Below, in pieces: positions 32,030 through 43,542 of a stretch of DNA of 64,000 nucleotides. Under the pieces are notes generated by a model, which ran no database searches, had not been told where the DNA came from, and saw only the letters and a list, made by a program, of their open reading frames with translations. The stretch covers positions 1-64,000 of the forward strand of contig JAIQDT010009243.1 in assembly GCA_021521415.1 (NCBI GenBank). Direction: 5' to 3'. This DNA is from Bidens hawaiensis. Taxonomy: Eukaryota; Streptophyta; Magnoliopsida; Asterales; Asteraceae. Numbering within the stretch: position 1 is the stretch's first letter; each line of letters begins with the position of its first letter. The position numbers and the translations under genes are program-made.

Positions 32030-34960
32030 TCAACTTCTAAGATCACCATGGCGTGGGATCCACATACGGTCGAACCTAGTCTTAACTCCATGAGCGTTTT
32101 CCACCAACTCATCTTGCTGGCCATAAATTCTTTCTTTCTTTACTAACCCTTCATCTACTAACACCTCTGACTGCACCTTGATGATTTCTTCAAAAAGACT
32201 TGGGTTCATGATCAACTTGTAGGACTTCACTGTTGCAAGGACTTCCTCATTCTTACGACTTAGCGCATCAGCGACCACGTTAGCTTTACCGGGGTAATAC
32301 TTAATCTCACAGTCGTAATCCTTTATCAATTCTAACCATCTTCTCTGCCTCATGTTCAATTCTTTCTGCTCGAAGAAGTACTTTAAACTCTTATGATCTG
32401 TATAGATAGTACACTTAGTACCGTACAGATAATGCCTCCATATCTTAAGAGCATGCACTACAGCTGCTAACTCCAAATCATGCGTCGGATAAGTACTCTC
32501 ATGGACCTTCAACTGTCTAGACGCGTAAGCTATCACCTTCCCTCGTTGCATCAACAAGCAACCTAACCCTTGATGCGAGGCATCAGCACAAACAACGAAA
32601 TCCTCGTCACCATCGGGTAAAGCAAGGATTGGAGCTTGCGTGAGTCTCTTCTTTAATTCTTCAAAGGCTTCTTCTTGAAACTTTCCCCAACTGAATACTA
32701 TCGACTTTCGGGTCATACCGGTCAGCGGTGCGGCTATCTTGGAGAAACCTTCGATGAATCTCCCATAGTAGCCAGCTAACCCTAGGAAGCTTCGTATATC
32801 AGTCGGATTCTGCGGAGTCTTCCAATTCGTTATCGCTTCAATCTTAGCTGGGTCCACGGTAATCCCTTCAGGATTAATCACGTGACCTAAAAATTGCACT
32901 TCTCTTAACCAGAACGCGCACTTCGAAAACTTGGCATACAACTTCTCTTTCTTCAGAGTCTCCAATACCTCTCTCAGATGCTCAGCATGGTCAGACTCGT
33001 TCTTTGAATAAATCAATATATCGTCAATGAAGACGATAACCGACTTATCCAACATCGGCCGACACACCCTATTCATCATGTCCATAAATGCTGCAGGAGC
33101 ATTTGTTAGACCGAATGACATTACGAGGAACTCGTAGTGTCCATACCGCGTTCGGAACGTTGTCTTAGGGATGTCTGCCTCCTTCACCTTCAGCTGATGG
33201 TAGCCTGATCTGAGATCTATTCGTGAGAACCAACTTGAACCTTGCAGTTGGTCAAACAGATCATCAATCCTTGGCAAAGGATATCTATTCTTTATCGTAA
33301 GCTTATTCAACTCACGATAGTCTATGCACATTCTCATACTTCCATCCTTCTTTTTCACGAACAATACTGGTGCGCCCCACGGGGAAACACTTGGTCTTAT
33401 GAAACCTTTGTCGAGGAGTTCTTGCAGTTGGGACATCAATTCTTTCATCTCGGACGGTGCTAGACGGTAAGGCGCTTTTGCGACAGGTTGGGCTCCTGGT
33501 ATTAACTCTATCCGAAATTCTATCTCTCGCTCCGGTGGCAACCCCGGAAGATCCTCAGGGAATACTTCTGGGTAATCGCGCACAATAGGAACATCTTTCA
33601 TTTCTTTCGTCTCGGCCGTAGCGTTGACGACATACGCCAGGTAGGCACAACACCCTCGCCTTAGCAAACCCTCGGCTTTTATCATCGAAATGACATTAAG
33701 CCCAGAACTTTCCTTATCACCATAAACCGTCACCGCACTACCATCCAAGGACTTTAACCTCATTATCCTACTCTTACATACTATCTGAGCCTCAAACTCA
33801 GACAACCAATCCATCCCCAAAACCACATCGAACCCTCCTAAGGTCATAACATACAAGGTAACAGGGAACTCATGTCCCTCCAATTCTATCCTACAGTCCT
33901 TAACTATTTTCATTATTTTAACCGAAGTGTCACTAGCGGTTTCTACTATAAGAGTCTCAGACACTCGGCAACATTTCATTTTAGCTAGTTTACTAAATGG
34001 TGTGGCTACGAAACTTTTGTTTGCGCCCGAATCAAATAATACAGTAGCGGAAACACCGTTCACTAGAAACGTACCTGTGACAACATCCGGAATCTGCTTG
34101 GCTTGTTCTTGGGTCAGCATGTAGGCTCTAGTTCTTGGCCTAGCTTGATCGGCATCCTTCCTTCTACTACCTCCAGCTTCACTCTCGGTACACTCCCTAG
34201 CAAAATGACCTGTCTTACCACACTTGTAGCATGCAGGCTTAGAACTGCACTCATGAGCATAATGACCTGCCTTCCCACACTTGTAGCAAACATTCGACCC
34301 AAATCTACATTCTCCGGCATGTATCTTTCCACACTTATGACATGTATCCGAACCCTTTCCCCACCTACACTCACCACTGTGTGCCTTGCCACAAGTCTTG
34401 CACGACCTGTTCTCCCAAACTCTCGGCTGCTTGTTCTTAGGGTTCCACATCTGGGTACCGGGTCGTTTAGCAGGAACGACCCATTTCTTCTCTTTCTTCT
34501 CGTCTCCCACCACCACATCATCCGCAGCCAAGTCTGCATAGACCATTTCCGCGAGTTCGACAGCAGAATCGAAAGTAGCAGGTTTACTTGTCCTGACTAA
34601 CATGCGGACTCTCTGTGGTAATCCCCTCACGTAACACTTGATCCTTTTAGCCTCAGTGTTGACCATATCGGGCACCAACCTAGACATTCGATTGAACTCG
34701 GTGGTGTACTCACGATGTGTCATTGTCCCAGCTTTCAAGTTTAGGAACTTCACCTCCGCCCTTTCAACCTCGGCGTCAGCACAGAACTTCATCATCACTA
34801 ACTCCTTCAGATCGTCCCACTTCATCTCTTTGATCTCTTCACGGGTCTTCCTCTGCTCCACATTCTCCCACCAATACATAGCCTCATCTTCAAATGATTG
34901 GGTGGCATAACCGACAGCTTGGTCAGGACGACACTCGCTGATTCGGATAATTTTGTCCAT
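32030..34960 (-). pseudogene. gypsy-1 gag-protease-reverse transcriptase-RNase H
   Basis: A 976-codon frame. It begins inside the gag core ([14 protein letters not shown]) and carries several CCHC knuckles ([28 protein letters not shown] and a shorter one before). Next come an aspartic protease ([14 protein letters not shown]), a reverse transcriptase ([30 protein letters not shown] with the catalytic DD pair) and an RNase H ([28 protein letters not shown]). A stop at 32030 separates it from integrase, which in the family belongs to the same polyprotein. The upstream gag frame ends in a stop at 34994. Confidence 0.9.
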
Positions 34961-34993
34961 GGCGGTTATCCACTGAAGAGTAGCGATTGCGTC

Positions 34994-35407
34994 TCATAAA
35001 CCAGTCAGCTTAGGCGGGTCGCAACCTTTGAAGGACTTATAGTTGCAACCGCCTCGGCCCCTCTTCCCATCATCAACTTTCACAGACCTCACCTCACTTG
35101 AATCACCCTTTTCCTTCTCATCATCTTTCCTACCATTACCACCTGCCCCTTCAACAGTTCTTTCACGGCTTCCAGCAGACCCTCCCGGAGTAATATTTTT
35201 CACAGCAGTGGCTACAGCTTGAACAATAGCTGCTTGAATTGCGGGATCCAGTTGAACTCCTTCATTGTTTTCCGGGTTTCCTCCAGCTGCGCTTCCTTCA
35301 GCTTCGGTGTTGGAAGCTGTCTCAACCGAAGGTTGCTGGACACGACGAGGCCTGCCGCGTCGTCCAGTGCGACCTCCAGCTCCAACAATGTCTCCAGCTC
35401 CAGCCAT
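34994..35407 (-). pseudogene. gypsy-1 gag N-terminus
   Basis: It starts at the ATG at 35405-35407 and encodes a Gly/Arg-rich head (MAGAGDIVGAGGRTGRRGRP), then LDPAIQAAIVQAVATAVKNI and a charged linker, then CNYKSFKGCDPPKLTGL, the usual lead-in to the retrotransposon gag core. An in-frame TGA-type stop at 34994 cuts it from the main frame, which resumes within about 30 bp. Gag packages the element RNA in cytoplasmic particles. Confidence 0.8.
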
Positions 35408-35794
35408 CGTATTCTAAAAGGGAAAACACAAACATCATTACACAAGAAACTATTTAGTACAAGGATAGCAAGGCTAACAGGTAATAACAGTGGCCAGCTG
35501 TGACTAGCTGATCACGTTGCTTTCCGTGTCCTATACACTTCCCTTTATGAGTCTATTTGTGCTGGTTCTACTTAAGCAGTTAGTCAAATCAAACAATCAA
35601 TTATTCCTATCCCTGTCGTTCACATATCTTTTATTTCTCATTAACATATATCATTTAATCATACAATTTACCTTTACTGATCTTGCTTGAGCGACACATG
35701 GCATTCTTGGACTGGCATCTTCTTTCCTTTCTTACTTAAATCCCATTCTCTGTTCGAGTCTAAGCATGTAGGATGCTTAAATCTCTCGAACTTT

Positions 35795-35806
35795 GCTCTG
35801 ATACCA
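35795..35806 (-). promoter_or_regulatory. Primer-binding site, tRNA-iMet type
   Basis: On the minus strand the bases are TGGTATCAGAGC, the standard plant match to the 3' end of initiator methionine tRNA. It lies 3 bases from the LTR end at 35810, which fixes the element orientation and the LTR border. Confidence 0.92.
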
Positions 35807-35809
35807 ACT

Positions 35810-37956
35810 TGTAAGGCCCCGTTACCGGTAGCCCTACTTTCGTGTTGGATTTACTCATAAACGCAGTTCTAAATATCAGAGTTAATTAAAACATTCGCGG
35901 AATATAAAAGCTTTCATAAAACATTTCATAACAAAACACGTCTTGTCTTAAAACATCATTTTGTCTTTCAAAATAAACGAAACATTAGACTTAAACGTCT
36001 TGAGTCTTCCGATGCCAGCCTCTTATTCAGTGCCACGTGTCTCCTCAAGCGAGCTGCCTCATCCTACTCACCTGCGTGCATCCTAAAAGTCAGCTACGCT
36101 GAGTGAGTTCTAGTTAATCATACACTATACAATACACATAAACTTATATTCTTACATTCATACTTTCATACTTTCATACTTTCTTTTGTATTAACTTACT
36201 TTCATATCGTACGCTATAAAGAGCATTATGCCCTACCTTCCTCGAGTATTATTAGGGCTCGGTACCCTCCTTCCTCGAGTATTATTAGGGCTCGGTACCC
36301 TCCTTCCTCGAGTATTATTAGGGCTCGGTACCCTCTTTCCTCGAGTATTATTAGGGCTCGGTCCCTCTTTCCTCGAATATTAGTAGGGTTCGGTTCCCTA
36401 GTTCTCGAATATTAGTAGGGTTCGATTCCCTCTTCGTTACCATACAACCATCCTCTCCTTCTTTTATTAACTTTATCACATTCATACACATAAGCATACA
36501 TATCATACTTACTTTATACTTAGCGTTACCACCTGACAGTACGTGCAATATCCGAAGATCGTTCACGTACCGTCAAGCCATCATTCATACATATCACATC
36601 ATTCACATAAGGCATACACTTATCTCTTAGGATAAGCGTATTAACAAACATATCGAGTATGCACACAGCCCCGAAAACATAACACATAAATGGGGCCAGA
36701 AACTCACCTGAACACGGTTACGTTCACCGTTAATCATAATCCCTTTCTTCAGTTGTGCACGGCTGACTGTATAACAAGTATACATATCAATTAACTATCA
36801 CTACTCATATCATCTTTCTAGTCTTAATTACTACCCACAACGAACGAAGGTCCGGGGGCAGCGCCCCTGGCAGCGGGGTCTAGGGGCGGCAGCCCCTAGC
36901 AGGGTCCAAGGGGCAGAGCCCCTGGCTGGGGTCGAGCTGCCAGGTCAGATTGGAAAAATTTTATTTACATTAACTGTCTTAACACATTTTTCATTAGGTT
37001 TTTAATTTATTTTCTAATCGAACTTGACTTTAGGCGAAGTTAAACCTTAGGCGAACTTAGCTTTAGGCGAAGTTAAACCTTAGGCGAACTTAGCTTTAGG
37101 CGAAGTTGTCATCAGGCGAACTTAGCTTTAGGCGAAGTTAACCTTAGGCCAACTTAGCTTTAGGCGAAGTTGTCATCAGGCGAACTTAGCTTTAGGCGAA
37201 GTTAACCTTAGGCGAACTTAGCTTTAGGCGAAGTTGTCATCAGGCGAACTTAGCTTTGCAGGCGAAGTTCATCAGGCGAACTTAGCTTGCAGGCGAAGTT
37301 GTCCAGCTGCGGTATTGTTCGTTCTTAAATCATTTAATCATCTTCGTTTCTTAACCAAATAACTTGATTTAGGTATCCACGGAATCGTCTGACCAGCGCC
37401 TACAAACCCCAACCATCCAATCGACCTAACATCGATGTTTAAAGGGTGCGATTTAGGCATATAGGTTATGGGTTCTTTTATCAATCGATTAACCCATCAA
37501 ATCATAACCATTTTCAGTAAGTTTAGCTTTGTTGGATTCGTTTTTACCATACAAACACAGATCTATCATTTCTATACTAATCCAAACCTAAACGAACAAG
37601 TTCTCGATATAAACGTACCGTAAATGAGTCGAACTACGAACACGAGCTGGTCTTGTTGCTTTGGTTCGTCACGACGATCTAGCACCAACAAGCTCGGGTC
37701 CTCGTCTTTGGATCTTGGTTAGGGTCGTGTGTGTTTTGGAGTGTGTTAGAGAATAAGATGGAAATGAATGATGGTTTAGGGTTTAGGGGATATTTATATC
37801 CCTTAAAGCCCATGGATCTAAGGTCCATTCTCATTTAACCCATCTCAATTAATCTAAGTCCATGATCCGTTCTTTACTAGATATTAATTAATTAATAACG
37901 CGAAATCACGAAACGTAACTTTCTTTATTCAACATTATAAATTTTAGGATGTTACA
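35810..37956 (-). repeat. 5' LTR of gypsy-1 (2147 bp)
   Basis: It runs from TGTAAGGCCCCG to GGATGTTACA. One minisatellite (36235-36430) has units of about 34 bp containing CTCGAGTATTATTAGGGCTC; the other (37027-37310) has GGCGAACTTAGCTTTAGGCG-type units. Between them is the GC-rich hairpin run (36845-36930) also found in the solo LTR at 15568. Conserved blocks include CAATATCCGAAGATCGTTC and AACACGGTTACGTTCACCGT. A TATTTATA box (TATAAATA in element sense) is at 37791-37798, so transcription in element sense would start near 37.76 kb. Confidence 0.9.
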
Positions 37957-38011
37957 CATAGCGTGTTCGGGCTCACCTACAATCAAAATGAAACTCGAAT
38001 TAGTAGCATGA
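37957..38011 (+). pseudogene. NLP copy 2, last bases of the PB1 exon
   Basis: It matches the end of copy 1 (GCGTGTTCGGGCTCACCTAC, then the LVA-stop codons at 38003-38011). It follows the LTR directly, showing that gypsy-1 sits within what was the PB1 exon. Confidence 0.75.
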
Positions 38012-38589
38012 GAAAAATATTCCATTTCTGTTTTTTTTATTTCATGTTTGGCATAGTATTGTCATATATTTATTATTACCGTTGTATAAGGATTTTAAAT
38101 AAAAAGTTTCTTTCTATTTGTTTTTATCCCGTTAACATATTCAAACTTGATTTAAACTTTATTTTTTGTTCGTTGTTAGCTCTATTGTACTTTTAGTGGG
38201 TCATTTTCTATCAAAATCATGCGCGCAATGTCTATAAAAATTTATGTGTATGTCTTAAAGGGACACACATAAATACGCTAACAATAGATGAACAAGTACG
38301 AGAAAAGAATACCGGATGATAGTCGTAAACCCACAATTTAAATTTCGCTTTCCATTACTTGGACTTTCAAAGTATTTGAACCCTCAATTTAGAACCTTTT
38401 GGAATGCATATATAAATATGAACCAATCAATAATTTAATTTGTTTGTAAATCTAATGGATGATAAATGAGGCAAGTCACAAATTTGAAATTTGCTTTCCA
38501 TTATTGTTAGCCTGGTCCTCAAAATATTTGACCCCTTAATTAAGAACTTTTTGGAATCTAATAAACATTAACCCAGTTCAAAGACAAAA
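38012..38589. other. Duplicated 3' flank of NLP copy 2
   Basis: Non-coding sequence matching 25930-26370 and then 27780-27960. In copy 1 those two blocks are separated by the TIR element at 26419-27741, so that element inserted after the duplication. It contains two dispersed 75-bp motifs (about 38335 and 38480). Confidence 0.7.
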
Positions 38590-40494
38590 GAACTGCCACA
38601 TAGTTGAATTCATAGTCCCTTGTAGAAGATCTCATAGCCGGTACAAATGATGTACTCTACAATATATCCTTCTTTGTGTCCTTCATTGCTTTAGTGAGGA
38701 TTGGAGAAAGGGTCGAGTGCAATACTTGTGTAACTTTGTCAGCAATGGCTTTCCTAACAACGAGTGTCACACCCCGACCAAAGGCGACGGAACATACCAG
38801 GGTGCGACAGAACATACCAGGGTGCAACGGATTGCCCAAGAACACAAGACATTAAAGTGACAATATTTAATCAACTCATTTAAATTCATGAAATCATAAA
38901 GAGTCACATAACTTGTTTATACAATACCGAATTCAATCTTAGCAAACAATATATTGTTCATTTTGCTAATATCCTAATAGTCTTGATTTCATTTTTCTTC
39001 AAGTCTTCGAGTCAACCTAAAATCAAACCTGTAACATTGCATAAAATAGAATTTGTCAACACAAAGGTTGGTGAGCAATTTCATAGTTTTGAACAATAAG
39101 TATATAATAAGAAATTTCACAACTTGTATACAAAACAATAAATAATAGCAACAATTTAGATAATGAAATCATTAATAAGAATACATTAACGACACCTTTC
39201 TATAAGGGGATGCCAAATAGATTCGAGTTTTTATGAAATCGTTAATAAGAATACATTAACGACACTCGGATTTATGAATCTACCAACCAAAAGCGGTAAA
39301 TACATTAGGAATTAAGCATGTACGCATATAACACCAAATCGAGCATTTATTTAAGTAAGGTATACAATAAAGTTTGTAGTTTAAGACTCAAGTATAAAAC
39401 ATTTAGTTTGAATAAGTATGCAATATCACCCCCAAAACGAAAGATAGAAAACGGAGGATGAAAGTACTCACGTTCAAGTAATAAACTTGATTGGTAAAAT
39501 GACGAGCAACCGGAAGAATGAGGCTTAACGAGCAAAGCCTTGATGAAAAGATGTCTTGTATTAGAAAGGTTGTCTAAGAAATCTTTAAATAAATTAAGAA
39601 ATTAGAATAATAGTCCTTTAAAAATATAAGTTTGCTCGAAACCGGGTTAAAGTATCTAGCCTTTAATTTTTACTCAACTTATGTTAAGTAATAAGGTGGG
39701 TAAAAATGCAAAAATGCAAGTCCCTTTATAATATAGATACTAAAACGGGTTTTTAACGAGTTTTCGGGTTGTTGGTTCGGGTCTTGATAATTGGTTAAAC
39801 CCAAAGTCAACTTTCCAAAATAATGAATGTTATGAGATAACTCAATAAAATTTAAGAAGACTTAACCAAGTATGTAGTTCTATTGTTTTAGAACTAACAA
39901 CGACTGTTAAGCGGGTGTTCGGTTTCGTCGGTCCAAACTTTGTTATAAGATCAAGTTGGATTCAACATTTCAAGTACTTTAAGAAAATAATTAAAATCAG
40001 TTTATAAAATATTTTTAAAGAAATATACAAGTCATGATGGCTAGAAACACACTTGTGTGTCTTAAGCGAGTGAAATCGGTTTAGTTCGGTTTTTATCTTG
40101 GAATAAGGTCAAGAATGGTTACGCATTCCCAAGCATCAAAGAAGTTGTATAATAATTTATAAATGATGATACTTAAGTTTTACAACCCAAACGTCAACAA
40201 TAAAGTGTTTAAATGAAAGTTTGGTTTTCGGTTTGGATCTTGTTTTGGGTTAAGACCGAGGTTAGATTCTACAAACCCATAACCATGGAACTCAAAATGA
40301 TTTTAGAAACTTAAATATAACATAAAACATGTTTATACAATTATTTAACAAAACTAGTAAACAAAGTTCGGTTTACGGTTTGGAGCTATTTACGGTTAAA
40401 CCGAGGCTAGTCTCTACAAACACATAACCATGGACTCAACAAATATGAAATACAAACTAAAATGATCAGAAGTTAAACATGGTTAGTAAGCATA

Positions 40495-40541
<47 letters not shown>

Positions 40542-41560
40542 AGGACCACGTGAGTCCTCCATGAAGTCTTGCCTTACGAGGCCCAACACTCCACCGATCA
40601 AGACTGGAGAAGTGACCACCAAAGGTAATAAGGGGTGTATATTATATATATGTTGTATAATAAGTTTCAAGTATTAATAAGACTTAACAAGTTAATTAGA
40701 ATGAAAGAACATGATCAGTTTAACTTTGAAAAGTCAAACTGCCAAGAATTCATAAAGAACAACCTTAAGATTTTTGAATTTGAGAGAGAATTTGGAGTAT
40801 GAGCAGGTGTAAAATAAAGAAGAGGGTCTTGTATATATAGGGTAACTTGAACAAGTCTTTTATAAAGTGTTATGCATGGAAATGGGCTGGTTATGAGCGG
40901 AAGAAAGCATAAAAAGCCAAAAACGAGCTGCTGGTGCAGACTCCCCTTCGCGCGGCGCTAACTGACCAGGGTATGGATGTTAGCGCGGCGCTAAGTGTGC
41001 CTGGTGGAAATCCTGAACTTTCAAAGTTGGCAGTTTTGGCTCATGGAGTTGTTTTAAAGCATTTTTAAGGCATTTTAGGGACCGAAAATGGTGTTTTCGA
41101 GACCCGACAAGTATAAAACTAATATGTAACATAAAATCCGTCATTTTGATTATATCGAAGGTTTCGGTTTACAAAATGGGTCAGTTTACATGATAAACGA
41201 ATACAAAAACGAATACAAAAAGGACCTGAAATTGACGAATGTCACAACGAGTTCCGGATTGAGCTCTTCCCCATAATACTCAGCAGATAGAGTCATACTT
41301 CTTTTATTCACAGTGTTATCGTTCATCTCTTCCGTAAGTCTTTTGCTGACTGGTGGCCTGCCAAACGTCTAGTGTGACCTCCATGCTTACCACCTCTTGC
41401 AACAACCATTCTCACAATCCTAATAGGAAACACCAAAGTATGTTAAATAGTTAATGATAGTGGCCAGTTGTAGTTAACTATTAATATCAACATCTCTCTT
41501 CTTTTGTTTCCATATTCCCTCCCTCCCTCCCTCCCTCACTCCCCGTATAATTAATCAAAC
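38590..41560 (-). mobile_element. Relic of a gypsy gag start and leader, split by a solo LTR
   Basis: On the minus strand a leader near 41400-41560 shares the GTGGCCAGTTGTAGTTA / GTGGCCAGCTGTGACTA block with the gypsy-1 leader. A basic gag-like start follows (VVARGGKHGGHTRRL), shifting frame to LSAEYYGEELNPELVV and, beyond the inserted LTR, RKAIADKVTQVLHSTLSPIL and TKAMKDTKKDIL (38657-38760). No pol remains. A CTCC repeat lies at 41517-41535. Its assignment as gag is inference from the leader, the basic start and the position. Confidence 0.5.
38765..41246 (+). mobile_element. Solo LTR, family B (2482 bp)
   Basis: It runs from TGTCACACCCCGACC to GACGAATGTCACA with the 5-bp duplication ACGAG at 38760-38764 and 41247-41251. 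No internal coding is present. It contains a (TA)n run at about 40498-40539 and a GC-rich pair of GCGCGGCGCTAA motifs near 40955-41000 that stand out in AT-rich surroundings. The orientation is taken from the TGTCACACCCC start; the coding part of its parent is not in the window. Confidence 0.88.
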
Positions 41561-42169
41561 TTTATTCCATTCCTTTAAATTTCCGTTGTTCCCTAAGGGG
41601 ACCGCTTTGCCAAATATGAGGTTGCGAGGTTGGCAATGAGTTTTACCTCGTATTAGTTCGTTCTTATACACATGGGACATACATACTTAGGAGAAAACTC
41701 GTTGCCAATTGAATTGATGATTACACCATTTATAAAAAGTCAAAAAAAATTACCAACCTAGTAAGGTCCAATTGCCTACATACCCATCTTTTAATAAAAA
41801 TTCTGTTACGTTCTATATATAATTTTACTGGTACAAATTTATCACCATAAAGAATTAGAGCTTTTATGATCATTCATGAAAAATATAGTCTTTTACACCT
41901 AAGAATTAATATGAGAGAATCGCTGATAAAAGTTATCTTTAAAACAAGTTAAATTTGAGTGTAATAAAACATGTATTTTTTTAACAATGAATTTTATTAA
42001 CAAAATCAACTATCGGGATTAGCATGAAACGGGACTCTCTAAATTAGAAAGTATGGTTGCGTAACACACAAGAAAGTCGAAGTTCACAAAAAAGAAAAAA
42101 AAGGAAAAGCACGAAGCTAGCCCAAACGGAAACAAATGATAAATAATTTTTTTAGTGTAATAAAACTTT
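41561..42169. other. Intergenic DNA, no gene seen
   Basis: Unassigned AT-rich sequence between the gypsy relic and the LINE fragment; no reading frame or repeat array is convincing. Confidence 0.5.
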
Positions 42170-42700
42170 TAATTAGATATAGCGTGACATCCTTTCAAAA
42201 TCGTCTTCCCACGAGTGATAGTTTGATTAAGCAACGTCTTTTTAGTCCCAGATATTTGCAACAATTGTATGGAAGCGGGATATCGGTTGATCACATCTTT
42301 ACGTCTTGTTATATTGCGATGGTGGTGAGGCAAAGAATAAGCATGTGGTGTAATATACTAATATACCAAATTTTCACGTCGAGTCAGTAAATAACATTTT
42401 TGATGTTGTTAAACAGATTCTAGATGCTAAGCACAAGAGGAGAATGATTCAATCTATAATAATGATGGCTAGTTGGTGCATATGGAGGAATCGAAATAAC
42501 ATTATCTTCCAACATAAGTGTTTGAAGATTAAAAACATTCTCGGAGACAAAAGTTTTAACTTTTTTGTGGACAGAAAACATGGCTAAATAACTTTAAATT
42601 AATTAAAGATTCTCTGTTTATTTTGTTCCGGCCCATGCTATACTCTCGATGGGACGGGTCTTTGGCTTGTTTAATGAAAGTTTACCAATAAACAAAAAAT
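42170..42700 (+). mobile_element. LINE 3' end with zf-RVT remnant
   Basis: Frames in two phases read NRLPTSDSLIKQRLF, then GISVDHIFTSCYIAMVVRQR and ISMWCNI, then MIQSIIMMASWCIWRNRNNI and IFQ. These are the zinc-binding RT-associated domain (RLPT..L..R, DH(I/L)F..C) and the WxxWxxRN tail at the C-terminus of plant L1-type LINE ORF2. The following 42600-42700 has a typical 3'-UTR look (TTTAATGAAAGTTTACCAAT). The expected Cys pair before GISVDH is lost and frameshifts are present, so it is a dead, 5'-truncated copy. Confidence 0.75.
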
Positions 42701-43542
42701 TATCCATTAAACAAATAAATTGTTTTGTCAACCAAACGTATCGAACACTTCAAAGATTAGAAAAAAATAAATATAAATATAAATAAATTTCTTTCTTGTC
42801 CAATAAAGAACATTCTTTTACTCAAAACAAATATAAAAAAAAAAAAAACAAAAAACAAAAAACACAAATCTTGTGTACCCAAAACTTCAAATCCACCTCT
42901 TTGCTTCCATCTGCCGTTGTCCACCATCAAAATTCACAAACTTTATAAATCTTTACATCAATTACAAGCATCAAACACATTCAAAGCTGTTCAAATCACA
43001 AAACCCATCTGGGTCTTGTTTATTTTCAATCCAGAAGACACCCCAATGATGGGTTTTTAGTAAAGTCTTGATTTTTTTTAGTTTAATCTTGGATTTCATG
43101 ACATGGGTTTTATCAGAATCTTGATATTTGATATGGGTTTTGTATAAAGATTTGAATTTGATGTGGGTTTTGTGGGTTTTTGTTAAAATCTTGAGTTGAT
43201 TCAAGATTTTGAGGTTTCAAGATTGGGTTTTTAAATTTTGGGGTTTTAGTAAAGTCTTGATTTTTTTTTTTAGTTTAATCTTGGATTTCATGATGTGGGT
43301 TTGGTGAGAATCATGATTATTGATATGGGTTTTGTATAAATATTTGAATTTGATATGGGTTTTTGTTAAAATCTTGAATTGATTCAAGATTTTAGGGTTT
43401 TAGTTGGTTTTAGATTAATAGCTTTTTACACTGCTCCATTAGCTTCAGTTTAGCTAAGAGATCAAGATTTCAAGTTTTTTGGAGCAGTGGAATTAAATTA
43501 ATATAATATTTTTAGTCTTTTTTTTATAAAAAGATATTTAAA
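42701..43542 (+). promoter_or_regulatory. Promoter and 5' leader region of the TMEM128-like gene
   Basis: AT-rich DNA gives way at about 42880-42960 to a CT-rich stretch typical of plant 5' leaders. From about 43050 to 43420 a segment of about 185-189 bp is present twice in tandem (GTAAAGTCTTGATTTTTTTT at about 43060 and 43249; GATTCAAGATTTT at 43197 and 43381). It probably lies in a leader intron or the 5'UTR. No upstream TATA box stands out. Confidence 0.5.

Larger units (their letters stand above)
30162..37956 (-). mobile_element. Ty3/gypsy retrotransposon 1, chromovirus-like, degenerate
   Basis: It is read on the minus strand: 5' LTR (35810-37956), PBS (35795-35806), gag and pol, polypurine tract (minus-strand AAGGAGGGAAGACT at about 30729-30742) and a 3' LTR reduced to its first 567 bp in element sense (30162-30728). 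Over that shared length the two LTRs differ at about eight positions by my count. It interrupts NLP copy 2. The 3' LTR is cut short at 30162, next to a foreign tail (AGTAAACTGCGGTTTTCGTC), so the left target duplication is lost. The C-terminal chromodomain-like segment suggests the Tekay/Del group (inference). Confidence 0.88.

Noticed and set aside
34103..34600. 165-codon plus-strand frame
   Set aside because: It is antisense to the CCHC region of gypsy-1; the minus-strand frame has clear domains.
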